In this document: positions 42,279 to 47,947 of the stretch, in pieces
How positions within the stretch are numbered: position 1 is the stretch's first letter
Layout: the number at the start of each line of letters is the position of its first letter
NCBI GenBank assembly: GCA_910578715.1
Contig: CAJTRL010000024.1
Span: 1 to 47,947 of the forward strand
Reading direction: 5' to 3'
Length of the DNA stretch: 47,947 nucleotides
From: an uncultured Lachnospiraceae bacterium
GTDB taxonomy: Bacteria > Bacillota > Clostridia > Lachnospirales > Lachnospiraceae
Program-made: the position numbers and the translations under genes
Notes under the pieces: generated by a model
The model's input: the letters and a program-made list of their open reading frames with translations, nothing else
Databases searched by the model: none
What the model was told of the DNA's origin: nothing

Positions 42279-42884
42279 ATGATAACAAGACAAGGGAACC
42301 GGAACGGATATTACCTTTTATACTTGTTCATGACAGGGCTGTTTCTTGGCATTCTGCTTGTAAATATCCGGCACGATATCTGGATAAACGAGGGCGGACT
42401 CTTAAATGCCGCCATGATAAAGCAGCTGCAGAACAGCGAATTTGACGGAAATTATCTGTTTGGTTATATTGTCAGGAACAGAATTTCTACGATACTGGTT
42501 ATCAGTATGCTTGCATCCACAATGATAGGACTTCCGATTGTATGCGGATATGTCTGTTATCTGGGAGCCAGCGCGGGCTGTATTCTCTCGATAGCGGTTA
42601 TTCGTTACGGCCTCAGAGGTCTTTTTTTCGTGGCGGCGGGTCTTTTCCCACAAGGACTGCTGCTGATACCTGGTTATTTTCTTCTTTTTCGGTGGGGACT
42701 TGACTGCAATAAAAGCCTCTTTGGAAAAATTGACGGTCTGGAGGGCCGCTATCTTGTGGGGCGGCAGTTCATTGCGGCAAAAGGAATCAGACTCGCCGGC
42801 ATTCTTCTCATGATTCTTTTCGGATGCGTACTGGAAAGTTATGTAAACCCCGAAATCCTCCAATTTGTCTTAAAAGTTTTTTAA
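42279..42884 (+). CDS. spoIIM: Stage II sporulation protein M
   Basis: A 201-residue protein with about five membrane helices and the SpoIIM features LFLGILLVNIRHD near the N-terminus and CGYVCYLGASAGCILSIAVIRYGLRGLFFVAAGLFPQGLLLIPGYFLL in the middle. SpoIIM acts with SpoIID and SpoIIP to drive engulfment. ATG 42279 follows AAGAGGG (42263-42269) at 9 nt; the TTG at 42258 would run through that site. It precedes xerD, the order seen in B. subtilis. Confidence 0.9.
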   Translation: MITRQGNRNGYYLLYLFMTGLFLGILLVNIRHDIWINEGGLLNAAMIKQLQNSEFDGNYLFGYIVRNRISTILVISMLASTMIGLPIVCGYVCYLGASAGCILSIAVIRYGLRGLFFVAAGLFPQGLLLIPGYFLLFRWGLDCNKSLFGKIDGLEGRYLVGRQFIAAKGIRLAGILLMILFGCVLESYVNPEILQFVLKVF

Positions 42885-42996
42885 TATTTTTTTAATACTT
42901 TTTCAATATATAGTAGACATAAAATGTGTTCGGACGATATGTTGTACTTCCCCCAAGACATAAGCGGAAAGCCCGAAAAATCAAGGAAAAATCCAT

Positions 42997-43025
42997 TTGC
43001 TTTTCTGAAAAAATCTGCTTATAAT
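42997..43025 (+). promoter_or_regulatory. Candidate promoter of xerD
   Basis: TTGCTT (42997-43002), a 17-nt spacer and a perfect TATAAT (43020-43025) lie about 58 nt before the xerD ATG. Confidence 0.6.
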
Positions 43026-43082
43026 GTTAAAAGAACATTGGTTTCATTAACATAAAACCAGAGGGGAAAGGCTTCCGAATTA

Positions 43083-43964
43083 ATGCAAAAAGAAATCACG
43101 GCATTTATATCTTATTTACATAACATTAAGAAAACTTCGAATAATACAGAGATGTCATATAAACGGGATTTAGAGAAAATGGAGCACTTTATGGTGCAAA
43201 AAGGGATTCAGAATGTCGATGATGTGACGGAGGAAGCATTGTGCGCGTATATTCAGTTTCTGGAGGAAAGTCATTTTGCAACGGCCACTGTGTCCAGAAA
43301 TGTTGCTTCCATCAAGGCATTTTACCATTTTATGCTGCAAGAGGGAATTGTGAAAAAAGACGTATCGGTGAATCTCAGGGCACCTAAAATCGAGAAGAAG
43401 ATGCCGGAGGTAATGTCGCCGGAAGAAGTTGTCCGCCTTTTGGAACAGCCAAACGGTAATTCCCCCAAAGAAATCCGCGATAAGGCGATGCTGGAGCTTT
43501 TGTATGCCACCGGAATCCGCGTGTCGGAGCTGATTGCGTTAAAAGTTTCGGATGTTAATATGCAGATGAACTACCTGATATGCCATGCCGCCAAAGAGCG
43601 CATTATTCCTTTTGGAAGCGCAGCAAAGAAAGCATTGGAAAAATATCTTGACGGTGTAAGGGAATCCATGCTGGAGGATAAAAAGTCAGAGATTCTGTTC
43701 GCAAACTGTTCCGGGCTTCCGATGAGCAGACAGGGATTCTGGAAGCTGATAAAGCATTATGCGCAGAAAGCGGATATCAAAGCGGATATTACGCCTCATA
43801 CCTTGCGCCATTCCTTTGCGGCGCATCTGGTGGAGAACGGAGCCGACCTGCGGAGCGTACAGGAAATGCTGGGTCATTCTGATATTTCGACAACACAGAT
43901 TTATGCACACCTGAATCATAATCGAATCCGAGAAGTATATGCAAAGGCTCATCCGAGAGGATGA
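43083..43964 (+). CDS. xerD: Site-specific tyrosine recombinase XerD
   Basis: A 293-residue tyrosine recombinase with the N-terminal core-binding SAM-like domain (about residues 1-90) and the catalytic domain. R146 (ATGIRVSEL), K171, H239-x-x-R242 (HTLRH), H265 (LGHSDISTTQ) and Y274 form the active site. XerD with XerC resolves chromosome dimers at dif. Length and placement next to spoIIM and the Nudix gene support a chromosomal housekeeping recombinase rather than an integrase. GAGGGGAAAGG precedes the ATG. Confidence 0.93.
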   Translation: MQKEITAFISYLHNIKKTSNNTEMSYKRDLEKMEHFMVQKGIQNVDDVTEEALCAYIQFLEESHFATATVSRNVASIKAFYHFMLQEGIVKKDVSVNLRAPKIEKKMPEVMSPEEVVRLLEQPNGNSPKEIRDKAMLELLYATGIRVSELIALKVSDVNMQMNYLICHAAKERIIPFGSAAKKALEKYLDGVRESMLEDKKSEILFANCSGLPMSRQGFWKLIKHYAQKADIKADITPHTLRHSFAAHLVENGADLRSVQEMLGHSDISTTQIYAHLNHNRIREVYAKAHPRG

Positions 43965-44152
43965 GCAAACAGTTCAGCCATGCAGAATGGAATGTGCAAA
44001 ACGCCGTTGGGAGCTTGCTCACATAAGGCATTTTGTATATTCCATTTTATAGGGCGGACGCCCGACATGAAATAAGTCACCAGTCAACTTATAATATTAC
44101 AGGCCATAACGTACAATCGGGTGACTTATGAATGGCATGGCTGAACGATTGC
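43964..44152. repeat. Three-way-junction palindromic element between xerD and aroF
   Basis: The outer stem is GTTCAGCCATGC (43972-43983) with GCATGGCTGAAC (44135-44146), extended by AGCAA/TTGCT. Inside are a 22-bp hairpin (43984-44005 with 44027-44048, one mismatch and three G-U pairs) and a 10-bp hairpin ATAAGTCACC/GGTGACTTAT (44072-44081 with 44120-44129). It fills the space between two convergent genes. No second copy was seen. Confidence 0.8.
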
Positions 44153-44163
44153 TTTCTTGCGCA

Positions 44164-45192
44164 CTAACACAATTCCGCGATATCATAAATCAGTTTTTCA
44201 GATTCTTCCCATCCAAGACAGGGGTCGGTAATGGATTTCCCGTAGATGCCGCCGCCTATTTTCTGACAGCCTTCTTCCAGATAACTCTCGACCATAACTC
44301 CTTTTACCAGCTTATGAATATCGGGGCTTAGTTTCCGGCTGTGCAGCACTTCCTTAACGATTCGAATCTGCTGTGCATATTCTTTGTTGGAATTGTTGTG
44401 GTTGGCATCGATGATACAGGCGGGATTGACAAGGTCCCGTTCCTGATACAGTGTAAGCAGTCTTACCAGGTCTTCATAATGATAGTTTGGAAGACTTTGA
44501 CCGTGCTTGTTGACTGCACCGCGCAGTACCGTATGCGCCAGCGGATTGCCGCTCGTCAGCACTTCGTGGCCGCGGTAGATGAAAGAATGCGGATGTTGTG
44601 CCGCATAGACCGAGTTTAACATGACGGAGAGCGTACCGCTGGTCGGATTTTTCATGCCGCTTGCCACATCGAAACCGCTTACGGTCATGCGGTGCTGCTG
44701 GTCTTCCACGGAACGCGCGCCGATAGCCACATAAGAAAGGATATCTTCCACATAGCCCCAGTTATCGGGATAGAGCATTTCATCGGCGGCCGTCAGCCCG
44801 GATTCCTCCATGGCATGAATGTGCATTTTCCGCATGGCAATCAGTCCGGCGGTAAAGTCGGGCTTTTTTTCCGGGTCAGGCTGACTGACAATGCCTTTAT
44901 AGCCTTCTCCGGTTGTCCGGGGTTTATTTGTATAGATTCTCGGAATCAGAATCAGACGGTCTTTCACTTTATCCCTGATTTTGCTCAGGCGGCTTACATA
45001 ATCGCAGACCGCGTCCTCGTTGTCGGCGGAACAGGGGCCGATGATAACGAGAAATTTATTACTTTTGCCGGTGATGACATCGCCAATTTCCTGGTCACGC
45101 TGCTTTTTCAGTCTGGTAAGATGGGCCGGAACCGGAAACTGCTCCCGGATTTGTGCCGGCGTCGGAAGTTTGCTGATAAATTGAAAAGACAT
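44164..45192 (-). CDS. aroF: 3-deoxy-7-phosphoheptulonate (DAHP) synthase, AroFGH type
   Basis: A 342-residue type I-alpha DAHP synthase, which joins PEP and erythrose 4-phosphate at the start of aromatic amino acid synthesis. Motifs include LVIIGPCSADN, RIYTNKPRTTGEGYKG, ADEMLYPDNWGYVEDILSYVAIGARSVEDQQHR and MKNPTSGTLSVM. Length matches AroF/G/H. AAGGAGG lies about 10 nt before the ATG on the minus strand. It reads toward the palindromic element and xerD. Which end-product it senses cannot be told by eye. Confidence 0.96.
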   Translation of the reverse strand: MSFQFISKLPTPAQIREQFPVPAHLTRLKKQRDQEIGDVITGKSNKFLVIIGPCSADNEDAVCDYVSRLSKIRDKVKDRLILIPRIYTNKPRTTGEGYKGIVSQPDPEKKPDFTAGLIAMRKMHIHAMEESGLTAADEMLYPDNWGYVEDILSYVAIGARSVEDQQHRMTVSGFDVASGMKNPTSGTLSVMLNSVYAAQHPHSFIYRGHEVLTSGNPLAHTVLRGAVNKHGQSLPNYHYEDLVRLLTLYQERDLVNPACIIDANHNNSNKEYAQQIRIVKEVLHSRKLSPDIHKLVKGVMVESYLEEGCQKIGGGIYGKSITDPCLGWEESEKLIYDIAELC

Positions 45193-45236
45193 TTATAGAT
45201 GCCTCCTTCTTTGGTTTTTCTGGCTAAAGCAGATAT

Positions 45237-45265
45237 ATTATAGTATATTAGAAGAAGAACCGCAA
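45237..45265 (-). promoter_or_regulatory. aroF promoter
   Basis: On the minus strand TTGCGG (45265-45260), 17 nt and a perfect TATAAT (45242-45237) lie about 45 nt before the aroF ATG, within the last codons of the spoVB-like gene. Confidence 0.55.
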
Positions 45266-46611
45266 GCATGCTTTTTGCAGACGCGCAGCGCGGAAAAGGT
45301 GCAGAGCGCTGTCTGGACCATCTGGCTTGCGAGCATACCCCATAAGTAGCCTTTGATTCCGTAAACGGGAATCGCATAAAAGACGAACAGCAGACGGACG
45401 AGGAGACTTAAAATGCTGTAAAGAAAGGTGAGCGCCGTTTTGCCAAGACCGTTCAAAATGCTGTTCAGGGTGCTTGCGATGTATAGGAACGGGCAGATAA
45501 AGCTGAGCGTCAAAATAAAACTGCCGGCCAGTTCACTGTTAAAAAGAAGCCTTCCGGCAAGCCGCCCGAACAAAAGGAAGAGAGCTGTGCAGAGAAAACC
45601 GAGCAGCAGGCAGTACTGGATGGATTTCCAGATTGCTTTGGTTACGGCGTTGTGATTGCCGTTTGCGTCCGCTTCCGAAACAATCGGCAGAAGAAGAACG
45701 GAGATGGAATTGGTGATTGCGGACGGGAACAGGATGAGAGGAAGGCTCATGCCGGTCAGGACGCCGTAGACGCCCAGGGCGTCCGCGTTGTTGAGTCCGT
45801 AAACCATCAGTCTGTTTGGAATGTAAATAGCCTCGATACTTTGCAGGACATTGATAATAATGCGGTTTGCCGACAGTGGAACGGCAAGCCGGAGAAGATT
45901 TTCTGAAATCCGCCAATAGGAGGGATGCGCGCACGGCGCTTTTATCCTGATGCGGGAAGGCCCTTCAAATACCTGGAAAGAACGGCTGATTATGGCGGCA
46001 ACGGAAACTATCATGGAAGCCCCTTCGCCGATAACGAGACCGACAACCGCGAAACTGATGGTGGGCGCCATGTTTTTTCTTGCGCAGACTGCATAAATCA
46101 GGTAGACGGAGCCGACCCGCACGATTTGCTCCGATAACTGGGTCAGGGCGGGAACGGCGGTCTTTTTAATCCCGTAAAAATAGCCGTTGATACAGGAATG
46201 CACCGTAGCCATCGGAATAGAAAGTGAGATAATGCGCAGCAGGGGTGCGGTCCTTTTTTCTAATAAAAAGGAAGCGGCAATCCAGTCGGAATACCGGTAG
46301 ATATAGGCCATACAGCCAAAGGATAATGCCATGGACAGAAGAAAGCCGGTCCACAGCGTGCGGAAGGAAGTTTTATAATCGTGCGTCGATGTTTCGCTTG
46401 CCACATATTTGGATATGGCAGTCTGCATACCCGATACGGTCAGGGAAAAAGAAAGGGCGAGCACGGGAGAGATGAGCTGGTAGATGCCCATGCCCTCCGC
46501 ACCAAATACTTTTGACAGGAAAATTCGATAGAAAAAGCCGATAAAGCGGCTGAGCAGTCCGGTAACGGTCAAAATAAAGGTTCCGATGAGCAAAGGATTT
46601 TTACGCCGCAT
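45238..46611 (-). CDS. spoVB: Stage V sporulation protein B (MOP-superfamily flippase)
   Basis: A 457-residue polytopic protein with about 12-14 helices. The start LIGTFILTVTGLLSRFIGFFYRIFLSKVFGAEGMGIYQLISPVLAL and SGMQTAISKYVASE match SpoVB, a flippase family member required for spore cortex peptidoglycan. It is a paralogue of the gene at 24779-26416. Divergent from mnmA by 98 bp; I find no clear promoter there. Confidence 0.9.
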   Translation of the reverse strand: MRRKNPLLIGTFILTVTGLLSRFIGFFYRIFLSKVFGAEGMGIYQLISPVLALSFSLTVSGMQTAISKYVASETSTHDYKTSFRTLWTGFLLSMALSFGCMAYIYRYSDWIAASFLLEKRTAPLLRIISLSIPMATVHSCINGYFYGIKKTAVPALTQLSEQIVRVGSVYLIYAVCARKNMAPTISFAVVGLVIGEGASMIVSVAAIISRSFQVFEGPSRIRIKAPCAHPSYWRISENLLRLAVPLSANRIIINVLQSIEAIYIPNRLMVYGLNNADALGVYGVLTGMSLPLILFPSAITNSISVLLLPIVSEADANGNHNAVTKAIWKSIQYCLLLGFLCTALFLLFGRLAGRLLFNSELAGSFILTLSFICPFLYIASTLNSILNGLGKTALTFLYSILSLLVRLLFVFYAIPVYGIKGYLWGMLASQMVQTALCTFSALRVCKKHACGSSSNIL

Positions 46612-46709
46612 AGTACACCTGTTGAGGGTTCATTATTTCATAGTATGCGGGAAATGTCCAAAGAAGAACCGGGCTGAGAAGCGCATATTTATATAAGAAA
46701 GGACAGCAT

Positions 46710-47807
46710 ATGAAAGAAAAGGTCGTAGTAGGAATGTCGGGCGGTGTGGATTCTTCCGTGGCCGCTTATCTTTTAAAAGAACAGGGATACGAGGTAATCG
46801 GCGTTACCATGCAGATATGGCAGGATGAGGAACAGGCGGCACAGGAGGAGAACGGAGGCTGCTGCGGCCTGTCTGCGGTGGAAGATGCAAGGCGTGTGGC
46901 GCAGATTCTGGGGATTCCCCATTATGTGATGAATTTTAAAAGGGAATTTAGGGAAAAAGTGATGGACTATTTTACGGAAGCCTATTTACAGGGATGCACG
47001 CCGAATCCCTGTATCGCGTGCAACCGCTATGTGAAATGGGAATCCCTTTTAAAAAGAAGCATGGAGATTGGGGCGGACTATATTGCAACCGGACATTATG
47101 CCAGAATCCGGAAACTGTCAAACGGAAGGTATGCCGTCGGTAACGCCGCATCGGCCGTCAAAGACCAGACTTATGCGTTGTACGGACTGACCCAGTACCA
47201 GCTTGCGCATACACTGATGCCGGTTGGAGACTATACGAAGGAAGAAATACGGGGGATTGCAGGAAGAGAGGGGCTTCCCGTTGCCGATAAGCCGGACAGT
47301 CAGGAAATCTGTTTTATTCCGGATAACGATTACGCGGCGTTTATCGACAGGGCCGCGCCAGACAGAGTGCCAGGAAAGGGGAAGTATGTGACGAAAGAGG
47401 GAGCCGTTCTCGGAGAACATCTGGGTATCACTCATTATACGATTGGGCAGCGCAAGGGACTGAATCTGGCGATGGGGCATCCCGTATTTGTGACGGAAAT
47501 CCGGCCGGAAAGCAACGAAGTCGTTATCGGAGAGGCGGAAGATGTTTTTGGAGAGACGCTTGTCTGCGGGAATCTGAATTTCATGGGGATGGAAGACCTG
47601 ACAGGGTCAAAAGAAGCGCTGGCCAAAATACGGTATGCCCATCCGGGAGAGCGGTGTCTGATGGAAAGAACCGGGACGGACACAATCACATGCCGTTTCC
47701 ATCATCCGGTCAGGGCAATTACGCCGGGACAGGCGGTGGTTTTTTATGAAGATGGATATGTGCTCGGCGGCGGCACGATTTTGAAAAGTAAGAATTTAGA
47801 TGAGTAA
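46710..47807 (+). CDS. mnmA: tRNA-specific 2-thiouridylase MnmA
   Basis: A 365-residue enzyme that places sulfur on uridine 34 of Lys, Glu and Gln tRNAs. The PP-loop SGGVDSS is at residues 10-16. The first catalytic cysteine is C104 in NPCIACNR and the second C201 in DSQEICFIPD. The C-terminal beta-barrel region includes IGQRKGLNLAMGHPVFVTEI. AGAAAGG is 7 nt before the ATG. It is often beside a cysteine desulfurase gene, but none is in the window. Confidence 0.97.
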   Translation: MKEKVVVGMSGGVDSSVAAYLLKEQGYEVIGVTMQIWQDEEQAAQEENGGCCGLSAVEDARRVAQILGIPHYVMNFKREFREKVMDYFTEAYLQGCTPNPCIACNRYVKWESLLKRSMEIGADYIATGHYARIRKLSNGRYAVGNAASAVKDQTYALYGLTQYQLAHTLMPVGDYTKEEIRGIAGREGLPVADKPDSQEICFIPDNDYAAFIDRAAPDRVPGKGKYVTKEGAVLGEHLGITHYTIGQRKGLNLAMGHPVFVTEIRPESNEVVIGEAEDVFGETLVCGNLNFMGMEDLTGSKEALAKIRYAHPGERCLMERTGTDTITCRFHHPVRAITPGQAVVFYEDGYVLGGGTILKSKNLDE

Positions 47808-47885
47808 ATGCGAAATATGAAGATAAAATAAGAAAATTTTAAGAAAATCTACCGTTTTCCTTCACGATATTTTCACGGAACTTGT

Positions 47886-47947
47886 GATAGAGTAAGTGTG
47901 AAGAGAAGTTCTAAGGCTCACAGCAAAGGCTGTTTCGCCAAGAACTT
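47886..47947. other. Hairpin at the right edge (possibly cut)
   Basis: AAGTTCT (near 47907) pairs with AGAACTT at the very end, with inner pairs GGC/GCC and CAGC-aaag-GCTG. It may be the start of a larger leader RNA, but the window ends here. I see no gene in 47808-47947. Confidence 0.4.

Noticed and set aside
43033..43044. GAAC-ATTG-GTTT near the xerD promoter as a LexA box
   Set aside because: It matches only the weaker of the two recA boxes, has no flanking symmetry and lies after the -10. A chance match is likely.

Overview
This window looks like the chromosome of an anaerobic, endospore-lineage Firmicute, most probably a Lachnospiraceae (Clostridium cluster XIVa) bacterium. The evidence is a complete spoIIIA operon, spoIVB, spoIIM, spoVB and coat-F-like genes, the Clostridia gene strings asp23-nusB-xseAB-ispA-dxs-tlyA-nadK-argR-recN-spoIVB-spo0A and yicC-remA-gmk-rpoZ-rimO-pgsA-cinA, AGAAAGG/GGAGG ribosome sites, and a base composition near 50% GC. 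I call 48 protein genes. All but four lie on the plus strand. No rRNA, tRNA, CRISPR, prophage or insertion sequence was seen.

Layout: 1-426 is the end of a PHP-domain gene on the minus strand, cut by the left edge. 623-1972 is rarA. 2015-7299 is the eight-gene spoIIIA operon. 7331-7566 is a tandem pair of structured 118-bp repeats. 7607-11714 holds deoB, prfC and a membrane-anchored transglutaminase-like gene. 12022-21133 is a long housekeeping operon (Asp23 protein, nusB, exonuclease VII, isoprenoid precursors, an rRNA methylase, NAD kinase, ArgR, RecN). 21242-23164 holds spoIVB and a spo0A gene that lacks most of its receiver domain. 23305-26961 holds glycogen synthase, a lipid/polysaccharide flippase and two coat-F-like genes. 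rqcH (minus) ends against them. 29213-34431 is yicC to cinA. 34472-36103 is an unusual repeat-rich membrane protein, followed by recA-recX (with LexA-type boxes) and rny. 40266-43964 holds an aminotransferase, a Nudix hydrolase, spoIIM and xerD. aroF and spoVB are on the minus strand. mnmA is the last gene.

The strongest observation is the spo0A gene. It sits at its normal place after spoIVB and keeps an intact Spo0A DNA-binding domain, but the part of the receiver that carries the phosphorylated aspartate is missing in frame. Everything downstream of Spo0A that the window shows (engulfment channel, SpoIVB, SpoIIM, SpoVB) is intact. This suggests either phosphorylation-independent control of sporulation or a second Spo0A elsewhere.

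The second main observation is a family of three dispersed intergenic elements (11723-11930, 28856-29038, 39921-40103). They have a shared core and long terminal arms. The arms differ between copies yet stay complementary within each copy, which is the pattern expected of a conserved folded structure. A third observation is a repeated start-site pattern: AGAAAGG followed by a CATGGTTAT-like spacer and the start codon exactly 13 nt downstream, found before at least eight genes. All functional calls are from reading motifs and gene order. No database search was run.
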